Shown: one piece after another, positions 35,299 through 44,427 of the stretch | Numbering within the stretch: position 1 is the stretch's first letter | Layout of the letters: every line of letters starts with the position of its first letter | Source of the DNA: Bradyrhizobium sp. ARR65 | GTDB lineage: Bacteria; Pseudomonadota; Alphaproteobacteria; Rhizobiales; Xanthobacteraceae | DNA length: 64,000 bases | Direction of reading: 5' to 3' | NCBI RefSeq assembly: GCF_000472385.1 | Contig: NZ_AWZU01000022.1 | Span: 62,001-126,000 of the forward strand | Position numbers and translations under genes: made by a program | The notes under the pieces: model-generated | Databases searched by the model: none | What the model was told of the DNA's origin: nothing | Seen by the model: the letters and a program-made list of their open reading frames with translations, nothing else

Positions 35299-36633
35299 GT
35301 GGAACTGCGTCAGCTACATCTGTCGACCAAGGTCACCACCGCGCGGGTCTTTGCCATCGCGGGACCCTCGATGCTGGCCAATTTGACGACGCCGCTGATC
35401 GGCATCGTCTCGACCACCGCGATCGGCAGGCTTGGCGAGCCCGCACTGCTCGGCGGGGTGGCGATGGCCTCGGTCATCTTCGACTGCATGTTCTGGCTAT
35501 TCGCATTCCTGCGCCTGTCTACCGTCGCCTTCACAGCGCAGTCGCTGGGGTCGGGCGAAATCGAGGAATTGCCGGCGCTGTTCGCGCGCGGTCTTGTTCT
35601 GGCGGGTTTGATCGGGTCGGCATTGATCGCGCTGCAGGTCCCGCTCGCGGCCCTGCTGCTGGATGCCATGGGCGGCAGCCCCGACGTGACGGATGCCGCA
35701 AGAACCTATTTCAGCGTTCGCATCTGGTCCTCGCCGCTGGCGCTCGGCAATTACGTCGTGCTCGGCTGGCTGGTCGGACAGGCCCGCGCCAGGCTGGCGC
35801 TGGTGGTGCAGATCGTGATCAACCTGGTCAACATGGCGGCGACGGCGATCTTGGTTCTCGGATTCAATTTCGGCATCGCGGGCGCTGCGCTGGCCGCGGT
35901 GATCGCGGAAGGCTCCGGCCTGCTGCTCGGGATTCTGGTTGCGCGGCGCCTGATGCGTGGGCGGCTCACCGTGCCGCGCAAGATGCTGTTCGATCGCGAC
36001 AAGCTGATGCGTATGCTCGCCGTCAACCGCGACATCATGCTGCGCACTGCGTCGCTGATCACCGCCTTCCTGTTCTTCACCGCCCAAGGCGCCCGTGCCG
36101 GCGACGTCACGCTCGCGGCCAATTCGGTGTTGAACAATTTTCTCTTGATGAGCGCCTTCTTCCTCGACGGCCTTGCCAATGCCGCCGAACAACTCTGCGG
36201 ACAGGCGTTTGGCGCGCGCGACAAGGGGGCCTTCTCCACCGCAACCCGGCTGGTGGTGTCGTGGGGATTTGCGTTTGCGCTGGTCGTGATGGTCGTATTC
36301 CTGCTGTTCGGCCCGGCGCTGATCGACATGATGAGCGCGAGCCCGGATGTCCGCAGCATGGCGCGCGACTATCTCGTCTTCGTCATCGCCTCGCCGCTGC
36401 TCGCCGTTCTCGCCTTCGCATTTGACGGAGTCTATATCGGCGCGACCTGGGCACGCGACATGCGCAATTTGATGCTGGCCTCGCTGGTGATCTTCCTTGG
36501 CACGTGGCTCGCACTGCGCGGTTACGGCAATGCCGGCCTATGGTGCGCGCTGCTCGCGTTTTACGCCGCACGCGGCGGCCTGGAAGCGCTGCGCTATCCG
36601 GCGCTGCTGAAAACGTCGTTCAAGACGTCGTAG
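35299..36633 (+). CDS. MATE-family efflux transporter
   Basis: 444 aa inner-membrane antiporter with twelve helices in two bundles, of the DinF-like branch. Typical segments are IAGPSMLANLTTPLIGIVST at the start, FDCMFWLFAFLRLSTVAFTAQ in helix 2 and EQLCGQAFGARDKGAF in the second half. It exports cationic compounds or drugs using a proton or sodium gradient. GTG start at 35299, 14 nt after the metallo-hydrolase frame, suggesting one transcript. Substrate unknown. Confidence 0.92.
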   Translation: MELRQLHLSTKVTTARVFAIAGPSMLANLTTPLIGIVSTTAIGRLGEPALLGGVAMASVIFDCMFWLFAFLRLSTVAFTAQSLGSGEIEELPALFARGLVLAGLIGSALIALQVPLAALLLDAMGGSPDVTDAARTYFSVRIWSSPLALGNYVVLGWLVGQARARLALVVQIVINLVNMAATAILVLGFNFGIAGAALAAVIAEGSGLLLGILVARRLMRGRLTVPRKMLFDRDKLMRMLAVNRDIMLRTASLITAFLFFTAQGARAGDVTLAANSVLNNFLLMSAFFLDGLANAAEQLCGQAFGARDKGAFSTATRLVVSWGFAFALVVMVVFLLFGPALIDMMSASPDVRSMARDYLVFVIASPLLAVLAFAFDGVYIGATWARDMRNLMLASLVIFLGTWLALRGYGNAGLWCALLAFYAARGGLEALRYPALLKTSFKTS

Positions 36634-36780
36634 GGTGGGCTGAGCGCAAGCGAAGCCCACCAAGCATTCCGCGCGCGTTGTTGATGGGTTTCGCTGCGCA
36701 AGAAGGGCTCGCCGCTTCACCTCGCTCCGCTCTTGTCCGCCGAAGCCTTGGCGAAGGCGGATGCGGAGAGAGGGAGAAAG
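36634..36780. repeat. Intergenic repeats (families C and D)
   Basis: GTGGGCTGAGCGCAAGCGAAGCCCAC is a short hairpin, followed by GATGGGTTTCGCTGCGCAAG and GCGGATGCGGAGAGAGGGAG. The block fills the gap between the convergent MATE and pyrD genes. Confidence 0.65.
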
Positions 36781-37875
36781 CTACACCGGCCAGTCCTCGG
36801 CCGTGATGGTCGCGGCGTCGGCGCCGACGATTTCGGCGAGCGAGTCGCGCCCGGTGCGCAGCAGCGTCGCGGCGAGATCGTTCTTGATGTCGTCGATCAG
36901 GCCGAGGCCCTTGTAGATGAGTGAGGAATAAAGCTGGATGAGGCTGGCGCCGGCGCGGATCTTGGTCAGCGCGGCGCCGCCGGAATCGATGCCGCCCACC
37001 CCGATCAGCGGAAACGCGCCTTCCGCCCGCACATAGGTTTCCGCGACCATGCGCGTCGAAAGGCGGAACAGCGGCCGGCCGGACAAGCCGCCGATCTCCT
37101 CCCCGCGCGCCTTGTCGCGCAGGCTCTTCGGCCGCGCCACCGTGGTGTTGGCCACGATCATGCCGTCGACGCGGCGCGAGCGCGCGACCTGAACCACCTC
37201 GTCAAGCTGGGCGAGGCTCAAATCCGGCGCGATCTTCAAGAGCACCGGGGTGTCGCCTGCCTTCTGCCGCACGCGCTCGCGCGCGTCGATCACCCGGGCG
37301 AGCAGGTCGTCAAGGATCGCCGCCTGCTGCAGATTGCGCAGGCCCGGCGTGTTGGGCGAAGAGACGTTGACGGTGAAATAGCTTGCGACCGGCGCGAAGG
37401 TCTCGATCAGCCGCACATAATCGGCGACACGATCGGGTGAATCCTTGTTGGCCCCGACGTTGACCCCGACAATGCCTCCGTGATGGGCGCGCGAAGCAAG
37501 CCGGCGCAGCACCGCTGGCGCGCCGTCATTGTTGAAGCCCATGCGGTTGATCACCGCTTCGTCGCGATCGAGCCGAAACAGCCGCGGCCGCGGGTTGCCG
37601 TCCTGCGGCTTCGGCGTCACCGTGCCGACCTCGACGAAACCGAAACCAAGACGCAACAGCGCATCCGGCGCCTCGGCGTTCTTGTCGAAGCCCGCGGCCA
37701 TCCCGATCGGATTGGGGAAATTGAGGCCGAAAGCGCGCACGGCGAGCTTCGGATCATCAGTGCGCGGCCGCGTCGGCGGCAGCAGTTTCAAGCCCTGGAT
37801 CGCCAGGCGATGGGCATCTTCCGGATCGAACCAGCGCAGCAGCGGCAGTGAGAGGGCGTCGAAGGCGCGGATCAC
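36781..37875 (-). CDS. pyrD: Dihydroorotate dehydrogenase, class 2
   Basis: 364 aa membrane-associated FMN enzyme of pyrimidine synthesis that passes electrons to quinone. The class 2 N-terminal helix (MIRAFDALSLPLLRWFDPEDAHRL) is followed by the FMN barrel: GMAAGFDKNAEAPD, GFVEVGTVTPKPQDGNPRPR, catalytic Ser in NVSSPNTPGLRNLQ, LLKIAPDLS and LIGVGGIDSG. GTG start at 37875 overlaps the stop of the DUF952 gene as GTGA, so translation is coupled. Confidence 0.96.
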   Translation of the reverse strand: MIRAFDALSLPLLRWFDPEDAHRLAIQGLKLLPPTRPRTDDPKLAVRAFGLNFPNPIGMAAGFDKNAEAPDALLRLGFGFVEVGTVTPKPQDGNPRPRLFRLDRDEAVINRMGFNNDGAPAVLRRLASRAHHGGIVGVNVGANKDSPDRVADYVRLIETFAPVASYFTVNVSSPNTPGLRNLQQAAILDDLLARVIDARERVRQKAGDTPVLLKIAPDLSLAQLDEVVQVARSRRVDGMIVANTTVARPKSLRDKARGEEIGGLSGRPLFRLSTRMVAETYVRAEGAFPLIGVGGIDSGGAALTKIRAGASLIQLYSSLIYKGLGLIDDIKNDLAATLLRTGRDSLAEIVGADAATITAEDWPV

Positions 37876-38216
37876 GGCTCGAGCCCCGGTATTGCGTGAG
37901 AGCCGTCCGGCCGCGCGGGCATCTCATGGACACCCCTGACCGCGCCGAGCCGGAGCTCGCCATAGAGATGCGGAAACAGCTCGTCATTGCGCGAACGCTC
38001 CCAGCGCAGCGCAGCACCCAGAGCATCGCCATCGACTTCGACCAGCAATAGGTCCTTCTGCCCGGCAAAGTGTTTTCGCGCGGTCTCGGCGACCTGGGCG
38101 GCGGTGGAGAAATGAATGAAGCCGTCACGCGCATCGTCGGCGCTTCCCCGGTACACGCCGCTTGCCTCGGCCTCGCGCCAGGCCGAAACGGAACAAATCT
38201 TATAAATCTTGACCAC
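37872..38216 (-). CDS. DUF952 family protein
   Basis: 114 aa small cytoplasmic protein of the DUF952 family: start VVKIYKICSVSAW, DGFIHFSTAAQVAETARKHF, LLLVEVDGDAL and FPHLYGELRLGAV. The fold is related to ADP-ribosyltransferase-like glutathione-binding-free small proteins; function unknown. The frame is open to 38282; GTG at 38216 matches the usual M-x-KIYKI start. Its stop overlaps the pyrD start. This pairing is frequent in Rhizobiales to my knowledge. Confidence 0.85.
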   Translation of the reverse strand: MVKIYKICSVSAWREAEASGVYRGSADDARDGFIHFSTAAQVAETARKHFAGQKDLLLVEVDGDALGAALRWERSRNDELFPHLYGELRLGAVRGVHEMPARPDGSHAIPGLEP

Positions 38217-38553
38217 GAGCTCTGCCGGAGCCTCTTGCCTGAATCTGTTGGTGATTTTCGACCGTATCGACGGCCTCGGCACAACTCAAGGGGCGGCGTT
38301 CGCGACGCTCCCGCGAAACCGGAATGGCGGTGTCTGTGGAGGGAGTGACGGGTCTCGTCGGCCCCGCTTGCGCGCGGCGGCCGCACGCGCAAGTCAATCT
38401 GGCGAGTTTAATCTCGATGGATGGGGACCTGGAGGGTTGTGGACCGGCGCGCCAAGCGAGCGGGTCCACACATCAAAACACGAGCCCACTAAGACACGAG
38501 CCCAGCTTGAGAGGCAAAACGTCTATTGCGAGCCCTGATGGCGCCGCCGGTAT

Positions 38554-39333
38554 TCAAGACGCATAGTCCGGCTCCTTGCGGTCCAGCATGCGCTTTAAGG
38601 CGTCGAAATGCCGCTGCGCCGGTCCTGGATTGTATCGCCTCTCGCCCGCAAAAGTCCGCCTGGTCTTCTCGATCACCTGCTCAGGAAGCTTTTTCAGCTT
38701 CTCGCCCGTCCACATCGCGTAGATCTGAACCTGCGCCGCGCGCTCGATGTAATAGAGCCGGTCATAGGCTTCGGCGACCGTCTCGCCGACGGTGGTGATG
38801 CCGTGATTGGCCATGAACAGCACGGTCTTGTCGCCGATCACTTTCGCCAGACGCTCGCCTTCTTCGGGCTCGAAGGCGGGGCCGGTATAGGCGTCGTCAT
38901 ACGCGATCTGACCCATCATCCCGACTTCGGTCTGCCCGATCTCCTTGATGCGCGGGTCCTCCAGCCGCGTCAGCGCGCTCGCAAAGGGCATGTGGGTGTG
39001 GAACACGGCCTTGGCCTGCGGCAGGGCCTTGTGGATCGGCGCATGAATGCAATAGCAGGAGCGCTCGACATCGCCCTCGCCGCGCTTGACCTGGCCGTCC
39101 CCGATGCCGACCTCCATAAAGGAGGACGCCGTGACCTCCGACCAGTGCATGCCGAACGGGATCTGATAATAGCGGTCGCTGCGGCCGGGCACGACCAGTG
39201 TGAGATGATTGAAGATCCCCTCACTGAAGCCGTGGACGAAGGCGAGCCGATGCGCCGCCGCCAGATCGACCCGCGCCTGCCACTCCTCGGCGCTGCAATC
39301 GGCAAGCGTCTGCGGCGAAACCCTGAACTGCAT
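38554..39333 (-). CDS. Class II aldolase/adducin family protein
   Basis: 259 aa zinc-dependent aldolase fold. The N-terminal EGIFNHLTLVVPG contains the phosphate-loop-like turn, HTHMPFASAL provides two metal His, and MANHGITTVGETVAEAYDRLYYIERAAQVQ the third. Members cleave fuculose or ribulose phosphates or act as decarboxylases; some in this size class have no known substrate. Single gene, with 271 nt of gene-free sequence before the DUF952 gene. Confidence 0.9.
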   Translation of the reverse strand: MQFRVSPQTLADCSAEEWQARVDLAAAHRLAFVHGFSEGIFNHLTLVVPGRSDRYYQIPFGMHWSEVTASSFMEVGIGDGQVKRGEGDVERSCYCIHAPIHKALPQAKAVFHTHMPFASALTRLEDPRIKEIGQTEVGMMGQIAYDDAYTGPAFEPEEGERLAKVIGDKTVLFMANHGITTVGETVAEAYDRLYYIERAAQVQIYAMWTGEKLKKLPEQVIEKTRRTFAGERRYNPGPAQRHFDALKRMLDRKEPDYAS

Positions 39334-39525
39334 GGCGTCCTCTCCTGTTGATATGGCTGTCGCGTCCTTTGCCGGCTCAAATGAGCCCGTGGACGACTAT
39401 CCCTGTCGCGATATTGTAGCTCAGTCCGAACAGCGGGCCGTTGAAATTGCCGCAGATCGCCCATCTCGCTTTGCAGTTTCAGTCTGCGGCGCGAGTTCGA
39501 TTAATGTTCCAGCGAGGATGGTTTC

Positions 39526-40461
39526 ATGCCGCCAAACGTTGCCAATATCGAGCGTAAGAGCATCGCCATCGTGGGCCTCGGCAGCATCGGTGGTGTCATC
39601 GCCGGCGTGCTCAGCGTGGTCGGTCGCTATGACATCATCGCCTGCGTCAGGCATCCGATCGAGCGCTTGACTGTCGAGCGACCAGAGGGCGGCATCGAGG
39701 TACCCATCTCCACCCTGACCGATCCGGCCCTGGCGAGACCGGTGGACTGGGTTCTCTTGTGCACCAAGACGCAGGACACGGCAGCGAGCGGCGCGTGGCT
39801 GACGCGGCTCTGCGGCGAGAGGACACGGGTTGCGGCGTTGCAGAACGGCATTGACCATGCCGAGCGTCTCGCGCCCTTTGTCGGCGATGCGACCGTCGTT
39901 CCGACCATCGTCCATTACAATGGCGAGCGGCTCGCGCCTGACCGTGTCCGCTACCGGCGGGGCGGCGATTACGATTTCGCGGTCAGCGACGATGCCGCCG
40001 GCCAATCCTTCGCAGCGCTCCTGGACGGTACGTCGATGCGAGTGCTCTGCAGCGGCGACTTCAAAACGCTGGCCTGGCGGAAGCTCCTGGTGAACGCGGT
40101 GGCCAACCCCGTCTCCGCGCTCGCCCTGCAGCGCAATGCGGTGTTTCGGCGCGAGGACGTGCAATCGCTGTGCCTGGCGCTGCTTGAAGAGGCCGCCGCC
40201 GTCGGACGGGCCGATGGCGCGCAACTCGCCGCCGACGAGCCGGCGCAATCGATCGCGCGCTTGCTCGCCATTCCGCCCGACGCCGGCTCCTCGATGTATT
40301 TCGATCGCGTCGCGGGACGACCGCTGGAGGTGGAAGCGCTCACGGGCGCCGTTGTCGCGCTCGGCGAGCGGCACGGCGTGCCGACGCCGCTATTGCGCAT
40401 GCTGCTCACGCTGACGCGCGCGGCGAGCGAGGGAACGGGCGCGCGAAGCGCGGCCCGATGA
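39526..40461 (+). CDS. 2-Dehydropantoate 2-reductase-like oxidoreductase
   Basis: 311 aa of the ketopantoate reductase (PanE/ApbA) family. Rossmann motif SIAIVGLGSIGGVIAG is at residues 12-27; VLLCTKTQD, LQNGIDHAERL and the helical C-terminal domain with KLLVNAVANPVSAL follow, where the Lys and Asn are the catalytic pair of the family. It reduces a 2-keto acid with NADPH; pantothenate synthesis is possible but many paralogues do other work. ATG at 39526 has GAGGATGG upstream. The last residues (GTGARSAAR) are encoded by a family-B repeat. Confidence 0.88.
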   Translation: MPPNVANIERKSIAIVGLGSIGGVIAGVLSVVGRYDIIACVRHPIERLTVERPEGGIEVPISTLTDPALARPVDWVLLCTKTQDTAASGAWLTRLCGERTRVAALQNGIDHAERLAPFVGDATVVPTIVHYNGERLAPDRVRYRRGGDYDFAVSDDAAGQSFAALLDGTSMRVLCSGDFKTLAWRKLLVNAVANPVSALALQRNAVFRREDVQSLCLALLEEAAAVGRADGAQLAADEPAQSIARLLAIPPDAGSSMYFDRVAGRPLEVEALTGAVVALGERHGVPTPLLRMLLTLTRAASEGTGARSAAR

Positions 40462-40562
40462 CAGGCTGCGCGAGCCTCGAAGGGCGACGGCCCCGCTGTC
40501 GGCACACGGGCCGTTCATCCTTCGAGGCTCGCTGCGCTCGCGCCTTAGGATGACGGTTAGAG
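40430..40562. repeat. Intergenic palindromic repeat (family B)
   Basis: GCGCGAAGCGCGGCCCGATG, ACAGGCTGCGCGAGCCTCGA, GGGCCGTTCATCCTTCGAGG, ending GGATGACGG. Nearly identical in order to the copy at 8.1 kb. Its left end overlaps the end of the reductase-like gene. Confidence 0.8.
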
Positions 40563-40595
40563 ATGCGTGCCTTGCGTCCGTCTGGACTGATGTCA

Positions 40596-42242
40596 TTACG
40601 CCGATCTTGCCAGCGCCCCGTCGATCATGTTGACGGCGTTCTGAATCCCGTAGACCGCGACGAAGGAGCCGAAGCGCGGGCCCTTCTCCTGGCCGAGTAG
40701 CACCTGGTAGAGCATGTTGAACCAGTCGAGCGACACGCCGGGCCGGCCGTCCTTGCCCTTTTTCACGGGGTCGAGGAATGGCTCGCGGCGGCCGATTTCG
40801 TAGACGACGTTCTGGATGTCTTCCGCGGAGGAGTCGGCCGGCAGGTTCGAGAGCGCGTCGCGCAGGTCTTGCAATGCCGCGCGCTCGCTCTCGGTCGGCT
40901 CGCGGAACTTCTTCGCGGGTGCGACGAAGTCCCGATAGTAGTTGATGGCATAGCCCACCATGGCATCGAGCCTTGGATGCGTCTGCGGCGTCACGCCCGG
41001 GCGATAACGGCCGATGAAGCCCCACAGCGTTTCCGCATTCTCCGCATTAGAGGACGACACCAGCGTCAGCAGGAGCTGGAAGGTGACGGGCATATCCGCC
41101 TTGGGCGGATGACCGGCATGGATGTGCCAGACCGGATTGCCGAGCTGTTGCTTCACCTCCTGCTTGGGAAAGGCCTCCAGGAACTGGTAATACTCATCGA
41201 CATTGCGCGGGATGACGTCGAAATAGAGCCGCTTCGCCGCCTTCGGCTCGCGATACATGAACAGCGACAAGGATTCCGGCGGCGCGTAGCGCAGCCATTC
41301 CTCGATCGTCAGGCCATTGCCCTTGGACTTCGAGATCTTCTGGCCCTTCTCGTCCAGGAATAGCTCGTAGTTGAACCCCTCCGGCGGCGTGCCGCCGAGC
41401 GCGCCGCAGATCTTGCCCGACAGCTTGACCGAGTCGATCAGGTCCTTGCCGGCCATTTCATAATCGACACCGAGCGCGTACCAGCGCATCGCCCAATCCG
41501 GCTTCCATTGCAGCTTGCAATGCCCGCCGGTCACCGGCAGCGTAACGCGCTCCTTGGTCTCCGGATCGTCGTAGGAGATAGTGCCTGCCCTGGCATCATG
41601 CGCGATGATGGGCACGTAGAGCACGGTGCCGGTGCGCGGGCAGATCGGCAGGAACGGCGAATAGCTCGCCGCGCGCTCCTCGCGCAATGACGGCAGCATG
41701 ATCGCCATCACCTTCTCGATCCGTTCCAGCATGCGCAGCAGCGCCGCGTCGAAGCGGCCCGTGGTGTAATAATCGGTCGAGCTCGCGAACTCGTAGTCGA
41801 AGCCGAACTGATCGAGGAATGCGCGCAGCCGCGCATTGTTGTGCGCGCCGAAGCTGCCATGGGTGCCGAACGGATCGGGCACGCGCGTCAAGGGCTTGCC
41901 AAGGTTCTTCTCCAGCATCTCCTTGTTCGGCACATTGTCCGGCACCTTGCGCAGGCCGTCCATGTCATCGGAGAACGCGAGCAGGCGCGTCTTGATCTTG
42001 TCCTCGGTGAGCACGCGGAAGGCGTGGCGAACCATGGTGGTGCGCGCAACCTCGCCGAACGTCCCGATATGCGGCAGGCCGGAGGGACCATAGCCAGTCT
42101 CGAACAGCACCTCGTCCTTCGGCGTCTTTTTCAGCCGCGCGACAATCGCTTTCGCCTGTTCGAACGGCCAGGCGGTGGATTGTTCGGCAACCGCGCGCAG
42201 GTCACTCGCGCTGATTGGGGCGGCAAGATCGATCGTGGACAT
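40596..42242 (-). CDS. lysS: Lysyl-tRNA synthetase, class I
   Basis: 548 aa enzyme charging tRNA-Lys, of the unusual class I (Rossmann) type otherwise typical of archaea and found in many alphaproteobacteria. The HIGH-like signature is PSGLPHIGTFGE near residue 55 and the KMSKS-like loop is KISKSKGNGL near residue 300. ATG at 42242 (MSTIDLAAP) has TGGAGAA upstream; the frame is open to 42374 but those codons have no family match. It lies between the reductase-like gene and a solute-binding protein. Confidence 0.95.
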   Translation of the reverse strand: MSTIDLAAPISASDLRAVAEQSTAWPFEQAKAIVARLKKTPKDEVLFETGYGPSGLPHIGTFGEVARTTMVRHAFRVLTEDKIKTRLLAFSDDMDGLRKVPDNVPNKEMLEKNLGKPLTRVPDPFGTHGSFGAHNNARLRAFLDQFGFDYEFASSTDYYTTGRFDAALLRMLERIEKVMAIMLPSLREERAASYSPFLPICPRTGTVLYVPIIAHDARAGTISYDDPETKERVTLPVTGGHCKLQWKPDWAMRWYALGVDYEMAGKDLIDSVKLSGKICGALGGTPPEGFNYELFLDEKGQKISKSKGNGLTIEEWLRYAPPESLSLFMYREPKAAKRLYFDVIPRNVDEYYQFLEAFPKQEVKQQLGNPVWHIHAGHPPKADMPVTFQLLLTLVSSSNAENAETLWGFIGRYRPGVTPQTHPRLDAMVGYAINYYRDFVAPAKKFREPTESERAALQDLRDALSNLPADSSAEDIQNVVYEIGRREPFLDPVKKGKDGRPGVSLDWFNMLYQVLLGQEKGPRFGSFVAVYGIQNAVNMIDGALARSA

Positions 42243-42374
42243 TTTGAGTACGGTTCTCCAAAGGCCGCGGAAATTAGCCGTTCCGCGCCAAAATGCAAAA
42301 TGGCGGCTGCGAACCCGGAATATCGAGATTCCGGGTTCGCGTCTTCGACGCGTCCCGGAATGACAGAGAAACAT

Positions 42375-43319
42375 CTAAAACGGGCTGATCGAAAAATAGC
42401 GCAGCCACAGGTCGGTGTAGCGGCCTTTCTCCCAGACCCGGAACAGCGCCCAGTTCAACGCCTGCCTGAGCAGATCGTTGCCCTTGCGCACGGCGATGCC
42501 GATGCCCTCGCCGAAATAGCGGCTTTCGACGAAGGGACCGCCCGAAAACGCGCAGCAATCGGCGGAATCGGTGCCGTTGATCCAGAAGGCGAGCGAGATG
42601 GCGTCGCCGAAGATGAAATCGACCTCGCCGCGCCGCAAGCTTGCGCGCAGCGCCTCGTCGTTCGGATAGGTGTGCAGTTCGGCGTCAGTGAACATGGCCT
42701 TCAGATAGGCTTCGTGCGCCGTGCCGGCGACGACGCCAACCTTCCGCCCCTCGAGATATTCGGGGCGGATTTCCGACAGCACCTGATCCTTGCGCGAGAC
42801 GAAGCGCGCCGGCGCGCGGTAATAGGGATCGGTGAAGTCGACCCGGGCGCGGGTTTCCGGCGTGACTGCCATGGAGGCGATAATGGCGTCACCCCGGTTG
42901 CTGGCGAGCGCGTCAAGCAGGGTGTCGAACCGCCGCATCTGGATGGTGCAGGTGACCTTGATCTCCTCGCACAGCGAGCGGGCGAGATCGACATTGAAGC
43001 CGGCGGGGTTGCCGTCAGCCCCGGTGAAGTTGAACGGCGGATAGTCGGTTTCGGTCAGAAAGCGGATCACCGAGATGCGGGACAGGTCGGGCCGCTCCGG
43101 GCGACGCCGCGGGTCCCAGAAGCCGGGCACGGCCTGCGGCGCGGCCGCGGTTCCAGGCTTGGGCGCTGTCGTGGCCGGCGCCGGCTGGGCGGCATTGGCC
43201 ACGCCCGACAGGAACAGCGCCAATACGGTCAGTGCCGCCCACCGGCTGAGCCGGCTGGCAGCTAATCCTCGAGGGGATAAAGGAGCGGTCTGCACCAGGA
43301 TCGGCCAAGAACATTGCAA
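42375..43319 (-). CDS. Periplasmic amino-acid-type solute-binding protein (family 3)
   Basis: 314 aa with a signal peptide (WAALTVLALFLSGVANAA) and a family 3 solute-binding domain: VIRFLTETDYPPFNFTGADG, GFNVDLARSLCEEIKV, FDTLLDALASNRGDAIIASM, TPETRARVDFTDPYY and VGVVAGTAHEAYL. Such proteins bind polar amino acids for ABC uptake, but no permease or ATPase gene is next to it. TTG at 43319 is used; a GTG at 43295 is an alternative. A sensory or orphan role is possible. Confidence 0.88.
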   Translation of the reverse strand: MQCSWPILVQTAPLSPRGLAASRLSRWAALTVLALFLSGVANAAQPAPATTAPKPGTAAAPQAVPGFWDPRRRPERPDLSRISVIRFLTETDYPPFNFTGADGNPAGFNVDLARSLCEEIKVTCTIQMRRFDTLLDALASNRGDAIIASMAVTPETRARVDFTDPYYRAPARFVSRKDQVLSEIRPEYLEGRKVGVVAGTAHEAYLKAMFTDAELHTYPNDEALRASLRRGEVDFIFGDAISLAFWINGTDSADCCAFSGGPFVESRYFGEGIGIAVRKGNDLLRQALNWALFRVWEKGRYTDLWLRYFSISPF

Positions 43320-43394
43320 TTGGGGTGGCCTTATAGACCTGCCTTGCGGCTAATTCGAGCGCCGTCTGCGCCCGGGCAAGTCGCGAAAAGATTG

Positions 43395-43985
43395 CTAAAG
43401 ATAGCGCTTCAGGTCGGCAGCCGCCTCTTCCGGCGTCCGCTTCAGGTTGAAGGGGCCGACGAACTTGCCGTCGCGGTCCATCAGATAGACCAGCGCGGTG
43501 TGATCCATGGTGTAGTCGCCGTCCTTCAGCGGGACCTTTTTGGCGTAGACGCGGTATTCGGAGGTGACCTTCGCCACGGCCTGCGGCTCACCGGTCAGGC
43601 CCTTGAGGTGCGGATCGAAGCTCGACAGGTAGTCCTTCATGGCCTGGACGTTGTCGCGCTCGGGATCGACCGAGATGAACAAGGCGTTAACCCGATCGGC
43701 GTCCTTGCCCATGGCGCGCAGCACCTCGGAAATCTCGAACAGCGAGGTCGGGCAGACGTCGGGGCAATGGGTGAAACCGAAGAAGATCAGGGAGGGGCGG
43801 CCCTGCAGACTCTTTTCGGTCACGGTCGCGCCGCTCTGGTCGGTTAACTGGAACGGGCCGCCGATCGCAACCGGCGTGGCCACGCCGCGTACGCCGCCAA
43901 GGGCCCAGAACATCAAAAGAAGTCCGATCACGAGGCTTCCGCCGAAAGCGGAGGCAATCACCAGCGGGCGCTTTGTCCGATCCAT
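43395..43985 (-). CDS. SCO1/SenC-family copper chaperone
   Basis: 196 aa membrane-anchored periplasmic protein that delivers copper to the CuA site of cytochrome c oxidase. One N-terminal helix (LVIASAFGGSLVIGLLLMFW) is followed by a thioredoxin fold with the copper motif FTHCPDVCP near residue 73 and the third ligand His in YTMDHTALVYL near residue 162. ATG at 43985 has GGGGAAAA upstream. It may serve the ctaC product encoded 40 kb away. A small membrane protein gene ends 24 nt upstream. Confidence 0.94.
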   Translation of the reverse strand: MDRTKRPLVIASAFGGSLVIGLLLMFWALGGVRGVATPVAIGGPFQLTDQSGATVTEKSLQGRPSLIFFGFTHCPDVCPTSLFEISEVLRAMGKDADRVNALFISVDPERDNVQAMKDYLSSFDPHLKGLTGEPQAVAKVTSEYRVYAKKVPLKDGDYTMDHTALVYLMDRDGKFVGPFNLKRTPEEAAADLKRYL

Positions 43986-44009
43986 CTTGAATTTTCCCCT
44001 GAACCCCGC

Positions 44010-44201
44010 TCAGAAACAGCCGGCGACACCGGCCGCGATTGTCTCGAAGAACACCGCGGTCCCATAGCGGAACCACAGCGCCAGCGCGGCAACGAGAACG
44101 AGGACGGCAATCGCGCCGCCCGCAACCACCACAAGGCGCCCGGTTCGGCGGGCGGACAGGGCGGCGGGGAGCTCATCGGGGCTGGAAAGTGGCAGGGCCA
44201 T
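44010..44201 (-). CDS. Small single-pass membrane protein upstream of the SCO gene
   Basis: 63 aa with one hydrophobic helix (LVVVAGGAIAVLVLVAALALWF). It ends 24 nt before the SCO start on the same strand, so it is probably translated from the same message. No family is recognised and the ribosome site is weak. A role with copper delivery is guilt by association only. Confidence 0.55.
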   Translation of the reverse strand: MALPLSSPDELPAALSARRTGRLVVVAGGAIAVLVLVAALALWFRYGTAVFFETIAAGVAGCF

Positions 44202-44329
44202 GGCGAGGACATAGGCCTCGCCCAGCGATCCGGCAAGCGCTGCCTGAAGCGACGCCGATCACTTCAGGGCATGCTCCGGACCCGGAGGGCCGCGTCAACG
44301 TAGCGTGGAAACGGTTTCTGTTGGCTAAC

Positions 44330-44411
44330 GAACGCGAAGCGTTTGCGCGGAGATCATCCTCAAGCAAGGGGATGAGATCATGATCCGATTTCGTCCGATC
44401 GGATCATGATC
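44330..44411. repeat. Intergenic repeat with a 14-bp perfect hairpin (family E)
   Basis: GATCATGATCCGAT at 44376-44389 and ATCGGATCATGATC at 44398-44411 form a perfect stem around an 8-base loop. GAACGCGAAGCGTTTGCGCG just before it is a second hairpin. No T-run follows. It lies between two minus-strand genes. Confidence 0.7.
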
Positions 44412-44427
44412 TGGTCGCGAGCAGGGG

